From an uncultured Bacteroidales bacterium (GTDB taxonomy: Bacteria; Bacteroidota; Bacteroidia; Bacteroidales; F082): a stretch of 41,809 nucleotides of DNA. A model generated the notes under the pieces. That model did no database searches and had not been told where the DNA came from. It saw only the letters and a program-made list of their open reading frames with translations. How positions within the stretch are numbered: the first letter of the stretch is position 1; every line of letters starts with the position of its first letter. The translations under genes were made by a program, and so were the position numbers. The stretch spans positions 1-41,809 of the forward strand of contig CALCYT010000010.1 of assembly GCA_937906455.1 (NCBI GenBank), in the 5' to 3' direction. Positions 16,668 through 25,774 of the stretch are shown piece after piece.

Positions 16668-16680
16668 AACACCCTATAAC

Positions 16681-16735
16681 TCTGCTTCCCCGACTAATCT
16701 CACAGCATAACCGCAAGATTAATCAGGGAAGCAGA
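16681..16735. terminator. Long hairpin between convergent genes, probable bidirectional terminator
   Basis: TCTGCTTCCC (16681-16690) pairs perfectly with GGGAAGCAGA (16726-16735); inside, TAATCT pairs with AGATTA. It sits between the aminotransferase and PpiD-like stops. There is no strong T-run on either side, so the terminator call is tentative. Confidence 0.5.
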
Positions 16736-16762
16736 AATCATTATTTATGATATCGTGATAGT

Positions 16763-18538
16763 TTAGAAGAACAAGATGCTGTTGTTCTTGACCTTTGCGT
16801 TGTCGAGCATTGCTGAATACGGTGAGCCGTTCAGGATGGCGTTGTTGAATCTTGAGACGTACTCTCTACGGATGGCATCGTAGTCGGTTTTGTCGGCGGG
16901 GATGGTGCTTGTCACCTTCACTATCGCCAAGGCGTTGCCACCTTCTATAGGTGCCGAGAACACGCCTTCCTGCATGCCCATGGTGGTGCCGCCAATCTTT
17001 TCTTCGACGCCGAAGCTGCCAAAGCCGCGTCCTTCCATCGTGATGTTCTCAACAGTGGTCTTCTCACCGCCGAGTTCGTCGATCATCTTCTGATAATCAG
17101 TGCCGTACATCTTCGCTTTCTCGTCAAGAATCTCACCTTTCTTAACCTTTCTGATGGTCGAGGCATAACGCTCAATCATGTCCTCGTATGGCATGTAACC
17201 CTCAGGGACTATCTTGGTCAGAAGAGCCACAACATACATGTTCTCAAGCTCGAAGACGTTGGAGATGTCACCGACTTTCACGCCGTCTTTGAATGTCCAA
17301 CGGACAATCTCACGCGGGTTGTTGATGCCCGTGATACGGCTGGTATTCTCTCTGATTGACTGGAACGTGCGTTTGTTCAAGCCCTGGGACTCTATGGCAG
17401 CGTTGAACTGCTCGGCGGTCTTGTTTTCAGTGACGAATTTGTTCACTTCAGCGAACACCATCTGGTCTGTGGTGGTGCTGGCTGTTATCTCATGCGCCAC
17501 TATCGCCACTTGAGCCCATAACGTGTCGTTGCGTTTCTCCTTACCCATGATGCGGGCGATGTTGAAAGCGCCGTTGTCCTCATAAGGCCCATAAACGAAA
17601 CCTACAGCGTTGTCGTTGATGGCGGTCTCAAGCTCCACCGGGAACTCTGAGGCTTTCTTCCACTCGTCGTCGTAAACAAAGTCGGAGTTGTATTTCACGA
17701 AACTCTCAACATTTTCTGTCTCTTCAAGACCTTTTTTCACGTCGGCGACAAAATCTCTCGCATCGTCTCTGTCAGCTTGTGAAGGCTTGACCTCGAAAAT
17801 CACATAGTCGATGCCGCGCATGGCGTCGGTTGGATACTTGTTCTTGTATGTCTCGTAGTATTTCTTGTTGTCTTGCTCGGTCACCACTACTGTCGAATCA
17901 GGGATGGAGATGTAACGCACGGCATAAACCTCGGCGTTTCTCTTGAGGTTCTTGTTCTCGTTGTAACGGTCGGCGAGTTTCTTGGGCAGATAGAATCCGT
18001 GTTTGAGAAGACTCTCATACTTGGTGCTCATTCTGTCTTCCGCGATGGCGTTCTCGAAGTTAATCCATGCCGTCTGTGTCTCGGCGTCGAAGTTGTCGAA
18101 GTTGTTGATGTAGTTCTGCAACATCTCCTTGTTGAATTTGCCATCCTGACCTGTAAAGTTCTGAACCACATACTGATTGGGGTTGTCACCTAAGAACTGG
18201 TCGGTGAGTTCTTCTGTCGAGACGGCAAGACCGAGTGTCTTGTATTCTTTCTCCATGATGATTTCCCTAATCATCTGATCGAGGGTCTGCTGACGGATGC
18301 TGAATGTCTGCTCGTTGGTCAAATTGCCATAAATTCTCTTCTGATTCTGAAGAACTTGATCAACTCTGTTTGCATAGTCCTGATAAGAGATTTTCTCGCC
18401 GTTGACAACAGCGACATCGTTTTGTCTTCTTTTGTTGGTACTCTTCATCAAGTCGCCTAACACAAATGCTAAAAGAGCTAAGCCGATGATAATCACTAAG
18501 ATACCATAGTGCTGTCTGATTTTTCCTATTGCTGCCAT
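16763..18538 (-). CDS. PpiD/SurA-N family membrane-anchored chaperone, apparently without a parvulin domain
   Basis: 591 residues: one N-terminal membrane anchor (about 12-30), then a SurA_N_3-like region (about 40-200, including DVAVVNGEKISYQDYANRV) and a long periplasmic part. PpiD-type proteins hold newly exported envelope proteins near the Sec translocon. Bacteroidetes members are usually near 700 residues with a parvulin-type prolyl isomerase domain. Here I see neither the HILI nor the GGDLGWF motif: ARIMGKEKRNDTLW (about 328-341) runs straight into AQVAIVAHEITAS, which normally lies after that domain. So this looks like a clean loss of about 120 residues with the chaperone part kept. 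Last gene of the coaX-to-ppiD run, with its own promoter as well. Confidence 0.82.
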   Translation of the reverse strand: MAAIGKIRQHYGILVIIIGLALLAFVLGDLMKSTNKRRQNDVAVVNGEKISYQDYANRVDQVLQNQKRIYGNLTNEQTFSIRQQTLDQMIREIIMEKEYKTLGLAVSTEELTDQFLGDNPNQYVVQNFTGQDGKFNKEMLQNYINNFDNFDAETQTAWINFENAIAEDRMSTKYESLLKHGFYLPKKLADRYNENKNLKRNAEVYAVRYISIPDSTVVVTEQDNKKYYETYKNKYPTDAMRGIDYVIFEVKPSQADRDDARDFVADVKKGLEETENVESFVKYNSDFVYDDEWKKASEFPVELETAINDNAVGFVYGPYEDNGAFNIARIMGKEKRNDTLWAQVAIVAHEITASTTTDQMVFAEVNKFVTENKTAEQFNAAIESQGLNKRTFQSIRENTSRITGINNPREIVRWTFKDGVKVGDISNVFELENMYVVALLTKIVPEGYMPYEDMIERYASTIRKVKKGEILDEKAKMYGTDYQKMIDELGGEKTTVENITMEGRGFGSFGVEEKIGGTTMGMQEGVFSAPIEGGNALAIVKVTSTIPADKTDYDAIRREYVSRFNNAILNGSPYSAMLDNAKVKNNSILFF

Positions 18539-18581
18539 AGTCTTATTTATATTTATTATTTTTCTAAATTAAATTAGCCTG

Positions 18582-18611
18582 CAAATTTACACAAAAACTC
18601 AATACCTTCAA
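18582..18611 (-). promoter_or_regulatory. Promoter for the PpiD-like gene
   Basis: Minus strand TTG (18609-18611), 19 bases, TAAATTTG (18582-18589), 44 bp before the start codon. It allows expression separate from the upstream envelope genes. Confidence 0.5.
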
Positions 18612-18635
18612 CATTTTTGTAAAATTTATGCTAAC

Positions 18636-19907
18636 TCATTGATTATTTTTGATTTCCACTTCCTCAAGCTTGGTTTCCGAGGCTTTAATTATCTTGAAAA
18701 GGTAGTCTCCGATGACGATTTCTTCGCCTGTTTGCGGAATACTTTCGTGATAATGTATGATATAACCCGCCAAAGTCTCGTAGTCGTCCGACTCCGGGAA
18801 ATCGTATTTGTAAGTCTTGTTGAGGTAGTCTATCTCTATTCTCGCCGAGAAGATCCTGTCGTTTTCGTTGATTGTCTTTTCGATGTCGTCTTCTTCGTCG
18901 TATTCGTCTTCTATCTCGCCGAAGATTTCCTCCACGAGGTCCTCGGTGGTGATAATGCCCGCCGTGCCTCCGAACTCATCGACAACCACCGCTATGCTCT
19001 GACGTTTTTTCGACAGCCGTTGCAACAAATCCTGCGCACCGTAGGTCTCGGGATAAAACTCAATCTGGCGCACTTTTTTCTTGATGCTGTTGCCGCCGTG
19101 AAGCAGGTCGTTGATGTGGATGTAACCCACTATATTGTCGATATTGTCTTCATACACAAGGATTTTCGAGTGCTTCGTCTCCTCAAAGATGCGTTTTACC
19201 TCATCCATCGGCTCGTTGATTTCCACTGCTTGTATCTCATTGCGGGGCTGCATGCACTCACGAAGCTTAACAGTCTGAAAATCAATGGCATTTTGAAATA
19301 ATTCTATGCCTTGCTGTATGTCCTCGTCCTCCTCGTTAGGGTCGGCGTATTCCTTCAGATAATCGTTTAAGTCAATTGGACTAAGCTTGTAATCCTCAGG
19401 CGCGATGTTCATCCTGAAAATGTATTTGATGATAAATTCCGAGATGCCTATATATATGATAATCAATGGATAAAGAATGATGTATAATATCATCATCGGA
19501 ATCGACATCACGTTCATCAGCTTGTTAGGGTTGATTCTGAACAGTGTTTTCGGGATGAACTCGGCGATGAGCAGCACCAGCAGTGTCGAGATGATTGTTT
19601 GGCAGAGCAAGATGGTGAACTCATTGGTTATCACCTCGGGTAACACATTGACAATCAGTGGCTCAAGAAGCGAGGCCATTGCTATGCCATAGATGACGTT
19701 GGCGATATTGTTGCCGAGCAGTATGCAGCCCATGAACTTCGACTGATGTTTCACGAAGTTGTTGATAATCTTGGCGGAGAAGCTTTTTTTCTTCAGGTCA
19801 AGCTCAAGCTTCAGTCTGTTGGAGCTGATGAAAGAGATTTCCACTCCCGAAAAGAGAGCCGAGGCGCATAGTGATATTATGACAATCAACCAGTTATTCA
19901 TCGTCAT
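18636..19907 (-). CDS. CNNM/CorC-HlyC family membrane protein with CBS domains (hemolysin C / GldE-like)
   Basis: 423 residues. The DUF21/CNNM transmembrane domain covers about 1-185 (ALFSGVEISFISSNRLKLE, LLIAEFIPKTLFRINP), two CBS domains about 205-330 (MQPRNEIQAVEI, HSKILVYEDNIDNIVGYIH, VVVDEFGGTAGIITTEDL), and a CorC_HlyC domain about 345-420. CNNM proteins are linked to magnesium and cobalt efflux; the Flavobacterium homologue GldE supports gliding. The name hemolysin is historical. Its start overlaps the lptC stop by 14 bp (ATG at 19905-19907 or 19899-19901), so it is translated in the envelope operon. Confidence 0.9.
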   Translation of the reverse strand: MTMNNWLIVIISLCASALFSGVEISFISSNRLKLELDLKKKSFSAKIINNFVKHQSKFMGCILLGNNIANVIYGIAMASLLEPLIVNVLPEVITNEFTILLCQTIISTLLVLLIAEFIPKTLFRINPNKLMNVMSIPMMILYIILYPLIIIYIGISEFIIKYIFRMNIAPEDYKLSPIDLNDYLKEYADPNEEDEDIQQGIELFQNAIDFQTVKLRECMQPRNEIQAVEINEPMDEVKRIFEETKHSKILVYEDNIDNIVGYIHINDLLHGGNSIKKKVRQIEFYPETYGAQDLLQRLSKKRQSIAVVVDEFGGTAGIITTEDLVEEIFGEIEDEYDEEDDIEKTINENDRIFSARIEIDYLNKTYKYDFPESDDYETLAGYIIHYHESIPQTGEEIVIGDYLFKIIKASETKLEEVEIKNNQ

Positions 19908-20463
19908 CTAATTCGAGTGTTGCTTTTATCCCGAAAATCTCCCGACGGGAGAAGTCCTCTTTTGCTATCATGCTGTCGCCGTAAATCAGCTTGTCGGGGC
20001 TTGAGATTTTGATAAGGCCGCCGGTGTATATTTTTTTCTTTTTCTGATCCCAAAACAGCGTCTGTGTCTCCATAACCTCTTCTGAATCAATATTTTTCAC
20101 CATTACGTTGTTTTTTGCCACCACGAGTTCCTTTTTCTGGTAGTTCACTCCGTAGTCGCCGCGAATCATCGAGATGGGGGAGGTGTCGCCGTTTTCGTAC
20201 ATATAGGCGGTGAAACCTTTTGGAAACTCAAGCATCGCGCTGTCGATGTCGTCGATGCTGCGCATGACAGGTGCCATGAGTTTTGCGACAAGCCTTCCGG
20301 AGTCGCTGCGCTCAATCACTACGTCGTATGCCATCAGCCCGACGATGGTGTCGTTGTCGATAAACTGCTTGATTTTCTCCATCGAGTTTTCACAAGAAAA
20401 CAACATCATAACAACAGATGCTATGATGTTGATTTCCAACACTATATAAATCAGTCTTTTCAA
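19894..20463 (-). CDS. lptC: LPS export ABC transporter periplasmic protein LptC
   Basis: 189 residues. The leader ends in a lipobox MMLFSC, so C24 is probably lipidated, as in many Bacteroidetes LptC proteins. The rest is an OstA/LptC-like beta-jellyroll (GLMAYDVVIERSDSGRLVAKL, KELVVAKNNVMVKN, KIYTGGLIKISSPDKLIYGD). LptC links the LptBFG transporter to the LptA bridge for lipopolysaccharide export. The start is TTG: TTGA at 20460-20463 contains both the TTG start and the TGA stop of the TPR gene, and no in-frame ATG exists upstream before stops. Confidence 0.88.
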   Translation of the reverse strand: MKRLIYIVLEINIIASVVMMLFSCENSMEKIKQFIDNDTIVGLMAYDVVIERSDSGRLVAKLMAPVMRSIDDIDSAMLEFPKGFTAYMYENGDTSPISMIRGDYGVNYQKKELVVAKNNVMVKNIDSEEVMETQTLFWDQKKKKIYTGGLIKISSPDKLIYGDSMIAKEDFSRREIFGIKATLELDDDE

Positions 20464-21797
20464 TTATTAGAAAATCTTGCCTTTGTAGTCTCGTTAATCC
20501 AGCATTCAACCTGGTATTCGTCGCCTTCGAAAACGTTATAGAAGAAGGCGTCTTCGCTGGTCGGGAAGAGTTTTGAGTACTCTTTTATCATGTCGTTGGC
20601 CTTTGTCGCCATTGAGGGGTCAACTTCCTTGGCTTTCTGGAACTTATCGGCTGCCGCCCAATACACTGCCTTGGCGTGGAGAGGGTTGGAGGCGCATTCT
20701 TTTCCGCTTGAGGCGTAGATATAGCCTATAATCATGTAAGGCTCACCGTCGGTCTTGTCAAGCTCGATGGCTTTTCTTGCGTAGGCGCGTCCTTGCTCGC
20801 CCTTGCCTTCCTTCCACATGATTTGCGCTAAGTATTTGTAAGCCTGCTGCGCTGATTTGGTGTCAGCCGACTTGGTAGCCTCAATCAGATAGCTCGTGGC
20901 TTTGTTGTATTCCTGGTCGGCGAGGTATCTCTTTCCGATGAAATAAGCCGACTCCGGTGACGGGTTGAGCTTGTGCAGTTTGATTGCAACAGCCAAATAA
21001 AGGTCTGATTTGTCGCAGTTTCTTGCTGATAGCACCGAGGCGATCTTGTTGAGAAGCTCCACGTTGTCAGGCTCCGCGTCAAATTTCTTCTTATAGATAC
21101 GCACGAGGTCGTCGCAGTTGGCGTACGGCTGCACTCCGGCTTCGAGGTTGCCCTTGGTGGTCATGTAGTTGTTCAGCGATTTCTCGTCGCCCGACTCGGT
21201 GTATTTCTTGATGTTGAACTCCACTATGTCCATGAGGCTGCTGTAGGCGTCGAGGATGACGGCCTCGTCAATCTTTCCGGCTTTCGCCATGTTGATGGTC
21301 GAGGAGAACAAACCGTCGATGAAGGCGTAGTTGCTGTTGTTCCCGTCAATTTCAACGGCCTCTTTCAAGGCGTTGTAGGCTTGTTCCATACGAGTGTTGA
21401 ATCCCATCAGGTCAAGACCCATACGTCCTTTGATGTTGCCCACCTGGTTGACACCCTTCGCCGTGTTGGGGAAATACTGCACGCGTGTCTCGTAAACCAT
21501 CACCAAGGTGTCGATATATTTCTCTCTCAAATCGGCATCTTTCGTGTTTCTGATGAACGCGTTGTTCACGATTTTCGTTCCGTCAATGAGGGTTCTCTCC
21601 TTTGCTCCGGGACAAGTCAGGAACACTTTTCTCCATGCTGATATCATGACCGGGTTGGCTGTTGAGGCTTTCCCGTCCCATTGTTTGAATGACGCTCTGT
21701 AGATTGATATTTCTGCGTCACAGTCTGTATCTTGTGCGAATGCTATCGAAGTCATGCACAAAATCGCTCCGAGGAATAAAATCTTTCTTAATTTCAT
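20460..21797 (-). CDS. TPR-repeat protein, exported
   Basis: 445 residues with a signal peptide ending at IAFAQ (about residue 22). The mature part is helical with tetratricopeptide-like repeats, clearest in the second half (about 255-400: ESAYFIGKRYLADQEYNKAT, AQQAYKYLAQIMWKEGKGEQ, GEPYMIIGYIYASSGKE). The gene sits between an outer-membrane barrel gene and lptC in a Bacteroidetes-conserved order, suggesting a periplasmic scaffold for envelope assembly; partner unknown. Overlaps lptC by 4 bp and lies 17 bp after the barrel gene. Confidence 0.85.
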   Translation of the reverse strand: MKLRKILFLGAILCMTSIAFAQDTDCDAEISIYRASFKQWDGKASTANPVMISAWRKVFLTCPGAKERTLIDGTKIVNNAFIRNTKDADLREKYIDTLVMVYETRVQYFPNTAKGVNQVGNIKGRMGLDLMGFNTRMEQAYNALKEAVEIDGNNSNYAFIDGLFSSTINMAKAGKIDEAVILDAYSSLMDIVEFNIKKYTESGDEKSLNNYMTTKGNLEAGVQPYANCDDLVRIYKKKFDAEPDNVELLNKIASVLSARNCDKSDLYLAVAIKLHKLNPSPESAYFIGKRYLADQEYNKATSYLIEATKSADTKSAQQAYKYLAQIMWKEGKGEQGRAYARKAIELDKTDGEPYMIIGYIYASSGKECASNPLHAKAVYWAAADKFQKAKEVDPSMATKANDMIKEYSKLFPTSEDAFFYNVFEGDEYQVECWINETTKARFSNN

Positions 21798-21814
21798 CGT
21801 TTTACTATTTTTGA

Positions 21815-23107
21815 TTATTTATATCTTCGTTTTACAAACCATCTGTCTCTCAAGGATATTCCGAAAGAAACATTGAAATATGACTCTTCGATGAGGTTGT
21901 TTTTTACCGTTCCCATCTTGCCGAAATCGAGTGCCACGTTAAGTGTTGTCATGGCGCGCTGTATCGGCAGGCTGACGCCTAAGGCCACGCCGTATTTGTT
22001 AATCGACTTCCCGTAGATGTTGAAAAATGTCTGGTCGTAATGTAGTCCGGCCCGATATGTAATCTTGCGCATATAGCTTGAGACGCTGGTGTTGCGTGGT
22101 GTGAAGCATCCTCCGATGGCGATGTTCCACGAGTTTTGCAGCGAGTCGTTGACGTTGTTCATTCTGAATGCGTCCCAATTGCTCCAGTTGAAGTCCATCC
22201 CGACAAGCCAGCGCTCGCCTTTCTGTAAGGTCAAGCCAAGGCCGAAGCTCTGCGGATATTTCACATCGACACGTTCCCCCGATTTGTACAAGATGGTGTC
22301 GCGCTCGGTCGCCGACAACGAGCCGTAGCCGTTGAACATCGTCCTGATGAACACGTTGCGATGCGCTTTCATGTTGGCCGGCAACGAATAAGTGGCACCA
22401 AACGTGATGTTGTAGCCGTTTTTCAGCTTATGTTTGTAAATCAAACCGAGGTCGAATGTTAAGTCGCTGAAACTCAAGTTGATAGTACGTTTCTCGTTAT
22501 GAAAATACGTGTTGTTCGGGTAATACAGCGTCGTCTCGTCGGTGACATTGCCGAAGATGTAGTTCATTTTCACTCCGAGAGAGAGTCCTTTGTACACCTT
22601 GACACCGTTTGCCCAATAGATCTTGTTCAGACCGCCGGTGCCCTCATAATCAATGCTGTACGGATAATCCTGTTCCCAGATGAAGCTTGCCGTTGAGGTA
22701 TATGAGCGGTCGCTGTAAGGGTTCACGCCTATGCCCATTTTGAGCCATCGTGTGACGCTGAAACCGAGGTCGAAGTAGTCGAAAGAGGCGTTGGAACCTT
22801 TCTCGGACATGTCTGTCGTGCGATATGTCACATATTTCATGTAGAAACCGGCGTCAAACAAGAATGTTAACGAGTCCATCGCGGCATAGGCGGCCGGGTT
22901 GGAGTTGTTGAGCAGATACTTGCCGTCCAAAGCGTTGCTTATGCCGCCCATAGCCTGTATTGCGGTGTTCGACCTGCTTCTGCTCATCGTTCCCAAGCCG
23001 AATCTCGAATAAGGTGATGAGATGTCTGACTGTGAGAATCCACTTCCAACCAAGACAAAAGTCAAGGCGAACAACAACAGTATCTTATATAACTTATTGA
23101 ATATCAT
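21815..23107 (-). CDS. Outer-membrane beta-barrel protein, FadL/PorV-like
   Basis: 430 residues. Signal peptide to about 25 (LVGSGFSQ), then SDISSPYSRFGLGTM and AIQAMGGISNALDGKYLLNNSNPA, the N-terminal hatch-like motif seen in FadL-related and PorV-like Bacteroidetes barrels, followed by many amphipathic strands and a C-terminal FNVSFGISL. No substrate can be assigned. Its start overlaps the coaX end by 14 bp, so the two are translationally linked; the pairing of coaX with this barrel is conserved in Bacteroidetes. Confidence 0.82.
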   Translation of the reverse strand: MIFNKLYKILLLFALTFVLVGSGFSQSDISSPYSRFGLGTMSRSRSNTAIQAMGGISNALDGKYLLNNSNPAAYAAMDSLTFLFDAGFYMKYVTYRTTDMSEKGSNASFDYFDLGFSVTRWLKMGIGVNPYSDRSYTSTASFIWEQDYPYSIDYEGTGGLNKIYWANGVKVYKGLSLGVKMNYIFGNVTDETTLYYPNNTYFHNEKRTINLSFSDLTFDLGLIYKHKLKNGYNITFGATYSLPANMKAHRNVFIRTMFNGYGSLSATERDTILYKSGERVDVKYPQSFGLGLTLQKGERWLVGMDFNWSNWDAFRMNNVNDSLQNSWNIAIGGCFTPRNTSVSSYMRKITYRAGLHYDQTFFNIYGKSINKYGVALGVSLPIQRAMTTLNVALDFGKMGTVKNNLIEESYFNVSFGISLRDRWFVKRRYK

Positions 23108-23825
23108 TATATTCTAAAATCATTCTTAATCCGTTAAACATAAAGTTTGAACTTGCAAAGATACAAAAATTTAACATAGATTGCAAGAAAATATTGTCAC
23201 CTCCTGAGATAAAAACGTTTAAGTCGTTGAATTTCAATGAGTAAAGTCTGATAAATTCTTTTATTTCGTTTGAAACGCCGAGTTGCACGCCGCTTTGGAG
23301 GCACTCCTCTGTGTTGTCGCAGATGATTTTCAGCTCGTCGTGTGTGGGTGCGCATAGTGGCAAGAGGGCGGTGTGTTCGTGCATCGCCTTGAATCTCAGC
23401 TGCATGCCCGGACTGATAGGTCCGCCGAGATGACGGTCGTCGGCGGTGAGGATGTCGTAGGTGATGCAAGTGCCGATGTCGATGATGAGGCTGTTTTGAT
23501 GCGGTTTCTCGGCGAAGGCGGCAGCCACAAGTGCCAGACGGTCGGCTCCAACCTCTGCTTTTGCGTTGTAAGTCAACGAGAAAGGCAGCTTAGTCTTGCT
23601 CGAAAGCACTAACATTGGGATGTTCGTCAGTTGGGCGAGACATTCGTCGATTTTTCCACCGACAGATGATATTATACCTTTATTAATATAGGGGCGTTTT
23701 TCGAGCAGTCGGCTCAAATCGTCCGTCAGAGGCTCGAAATAGTTGATTTCAACGATGTCTTTGCCATGAAAAACAGCGTATTTGACCCTTGTATTGCCAA
23801 TATCGATGGTTAGTGTTTCGTTCAT
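23094..23825 (-). CDS. coaX: Type III pantothenate kinase
   Basis: 243 residues from the ATG at 23823-23825 (MNETLTIDIGNTRVKYAVF). CoaX phosphorylates pantothenate, the first step of coenzyme A synthesis. Seen: phosphate-1 DIGNTRVKYAVF, the GADRLALVAAA block, phosphate-2 DIGTCITYDIL, and GGPISPGMQLR. An ATG two codons upstream (23829-23831) is possible, and the open frame extends to 23879, but a -7 box at 23844-23851 puts the transcript start near 23838, which excludes the long forms. First gene of the envelope run. Confidence 0.92.
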   Translation of the reverse strand: MNETLTIDIGNTRVKYAVFHGKDIVEINYFEPLTDDLSRLLEKRPYINKGIISSVGGKIDECLAQLTNIPMLVLSSKTKLPFSLTYNAKAEVGADRLALVAAAFAEKPHQNSLIIDIGTCITYDILTADDRHLGGPISPGMQLRFKAMHEHTALLPLCAPTHDELKIICDNTEECLQSGVQLGVSNEIKEFIRLYSLKFNDLNVFISGGDNIFLQSMLNFCIFASSNFMFNGLRMILEYNDIQ

Positions 23826-23843
23826 TTTCATTATTTTTCGATG

Positions 23844-23851
23844 CAAAGATA
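23844..23851 (-). promoter_or_regulatory. -7 box for coaX and the envelope operon
   Basis: Minus-strand TATCTTTG, about 20 bp before the coaX ATG, implying a very short leader. Confidence 0.5.
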
Positions 23852-23947
23852 GTAAAATATGGCTCATAAAGCGCATCATGACGCATATTTTTTCTTATTG
23901 TCATACGTTAGAGGCGGATGCTGTCCTAAAATTTTTTAAAAAAAATG

Positions 23948-23977
23948 TTGATGGTATTAAAAAAAGTTGTAATTTTG
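23948..23977 (+). promoter_or_regulatory. Promoter for tRNA-Phe
   Basis: TTG (23948-23950), 19 bases, TAATTTTG (23970-23977), ending 14 bp before the mature tRNA 5' end. Spacing is ideal for the Bacteroidetes consensus. Confidence 0.6.
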
Positions 23978-23991
23978 CAGCGCGAAAAAGG

Positions 23992-24064
<73 letters not shown>

Positions 24065-24069
24065 CAAAA

Positions 24070-24104
24070 ACAAGCGCCGAATCTTCGATTCGGCGCTTGT
24101 TTTC
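24070..24104. terminator. Terminator after tRNA-Phe, possibly bidirectional
   Basis: Perfect 14-bp stem: ACAAGCGCCGAATC (24070-24083), loop TTC, GATTCGGCGCTTGT (24087-24100), then TTTC on the plus strand and TTTTT on the minus strand. It can end both the tRNA and the convergent C69 peptidase transcript. Confidence 0.82.
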
Positions 24105-24142
24105 TAACGTCTAACGTCTAACGTCTAACGTCTAACGTCTAA
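24104..24142. repeat. Heptamer tandem array CTAACGT
   Basis: Five perfect CTAACGT units (24104-24138) plus a partial CTAA. The stop codon of the C69 peptidase (TAG, 24139-24141 minus) is the first repeat unit on its strand, the same arrangement as the DUF5020 array. Confidence 0.85.
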
Positions 24143-25731
24143 AACCCCGTCCAGAACCTCTGCCAGAAAGTATGCTCTAACTCTTTCCAGGTGTTGGCTG
24201 TCGCAGCCTCGAAGTCGGCGGTATATCTGTTCAACAGCTTGACGGCTTCGTCTTTCTCGCCTTTCTTCAGGAGTTTCTCCACTCTCTTCTCAAGTTCAGG
24301 CATCTCGGTGAAAGCCTTCTCCTCGTAACGCAGAACGTTGCCGTATATCTCGTTTTTGCAGGAGCCCCAGCTCACTTGCGCGAGTTTGTTGGCTTTCCTG
24401 TAACGCCACAGTGCCGCTGATTCGTCATAGCCACCATGACCGCATTTGTTGAAACACGAAGGCATCTTAGTGCAACCGCTATATACCGGTATTCTCGGGC
24501 TTTCACCGGGGTTTTCGACCGACAGCCAAAGCACTCCGCCAATCTCGTCGGGCATCCAGCCACGGAGCTGCGCCACGAAAGAATATGAACACCACGACAT
24601 CGCGACGCCGCGTTTGAAATCGACGGTGCCCGGCTTCAGCATGTTATATACACTGCGCTCATTGCCGCCCATCCACGGGTTCGCCGACGGTGACACTATG
24701 GTGTCGCCATTTCTGTTGACTATCTTGAGGTTGACAGTCTGGTCTAAGACGCTACCTTCATAGTTGGCGCGGAACAGTCTCATCACGTCGCGTACATCGA
24801 CTTTTGCCTCAGGCTTGACCGAGAAAGGCAGGTCGTCGGCGTTGATGTCGAGATTTAATGATGGTGCCAACTCATTGAAAATGAACCATTCACGCTCACG
24901 GAAGTTCTTGCCGTTGGAGTAACCGCTGGCAAAAGCCTTATACCATATCAGCTCGCCTTCGCCATCCCAAAGGTTATATCTCCTCGCCACCTCCTCGATG
25001 TTGTCGGAACAGAGGAAGTTCTTTTCGTCTTTTCTGTTCAAGTATTTGATTCTCGGGATGTTAGCCGACACGCTGACTTCTCCGTCGGGCACTCTCTGCG
25101 CAGCCCAGATGCCTCCGATTTTGTCGGGTCCCTCGCCCATTATCTCCATAAGCCACACTTCTTTGGTGTCGGCGATGGTGATGGCCTCGCCGCCGTCACC
25201 GTAACCGTAATCTTTGATAAGTTCGCCTATGAGGAGGATGGCGTCGCGGGCGTTATCGCAACGTTGCAGTGCCACGCGCTCGAGCTCTTCAATCATGAAC
25301 ATTCCGTTTTTGTTGCGGAGCGTGTCGGGACCGCTGAAAGTCGTCTCGCCTATGGCTAACTGTTTCTCGTTGAAGCAGGGATAGGCGGTGTTGAGATAGG
25401 CGTAGGTGTGTGCCACCTGCGGGATCTCGCCGGCTTCCTTGACTCCGTGGCCGTCGTTGGCGTCGAAGGTGTGCATGGTGCCTTTGTAAATCTTCATCAT
25501 GGCACCTTCCTTGTTGTCGGTGGCTTTCTCCCAACGCATCCAGGTGCGATAGCCGCCGTCACAGGTGTGCGATGTCATCACAGAGCCGTCGGTGGAGGCT
25601 TTCTTTCCCACCATGATGCTGGTGCAGTTGGCACCGTCAAACTCTTGCTCATCAACATTGACTTGAGCGTTCAGGCTCACCGTCGTCATAATCATCACAA
25701 AAGTGATAAAAGCTTTGAAGGTTGTTTTCAT
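24139..25731 (-). CDS. C69 family dipeptidase (PepD-like), exported
   Basis: 530 residues. Signal peptide to about 22 (VSLNAQ), then a propeptide-like stretch to the catalytic Cys36 in GANCTSIMVGKKASTDGS, the C69 signature of an Ntn hydrolase that becomes N-terminal after self-cleavage. Further blocks: YAYLNTAYPCFNEKQLAIGE, TIADTKEVWLMEIMGEGPDK and WCSYSFVAQLRGWMP. These enzymes cleave dipeptides in the periplasm or outside the cell. Length matches Bacteroidetes homologues. It follows rsmD by 43 bp without a clear promoter, so it may share that transcript. Its stop codon starts a heptamer array next to the tRNA terminator. Confidence 0.92.
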   Translation of the reverse strand: MKTTFKAFITFVMIMTTVSLNAQVNVDEQEFDGANCTSIMVGKKASTDGSVMTSHTCDGGYRTWMRWEKATDNKEGAMMKIYKGTMHTFDANDGHGVKEAGEIPQVAHTYAYLNTAYPCFNEKQLAIGETTFSGPDTLRNKNGMFMIEELERVALQRCDNARDAILLIGELIKDYGYGDGGEAITIADTKEVWLMEIMGEGPDKIGGIWAAQRVPDGEVSVSANIPRIKYLNRKDEKNFLCSDNIEEVARRYNLWDGEGELIWYKAFASGYSNGKNFREREWFIFNELAPSLNLDINADDLPFSVKPEAKVDVRDVMRLFRANYEGSVLDQTVNLKIVNRNGDTIVSPSANPWMGGNERSVYNMLKPGTVDFKRGVAMSWCSYSFVAQLRGWMPDEIGGVLWLSVENPGESPRIPVYSGCTKMPSCFNKCGHGGYDESAALWRYRKANKLAQVSWGSCKNEIYGNVLRYEEKAFTEMPELEKRVEKLLKKGEKDEAVKLLNRYTADFEAATANTWKELEHTFWQRFWTGF

Positions 25732-25774
25732 ATCTTAAAATTTTAATAATTCTCTTTTTTATGCGATTTTTGTG

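Noticed and set aside
23826..23879. N-terminal extension of CoaX
   Set aside because: The -7 box at 23844-23851 is inside it, and the family begins at the DIGNT strand.
24104..24142. CRISPR-like or telomere-like array
   Set aside because: Units are 7 bp with no spacers; it is a simple tandem repeat. No CRISPR array was seen anywhere in the window.
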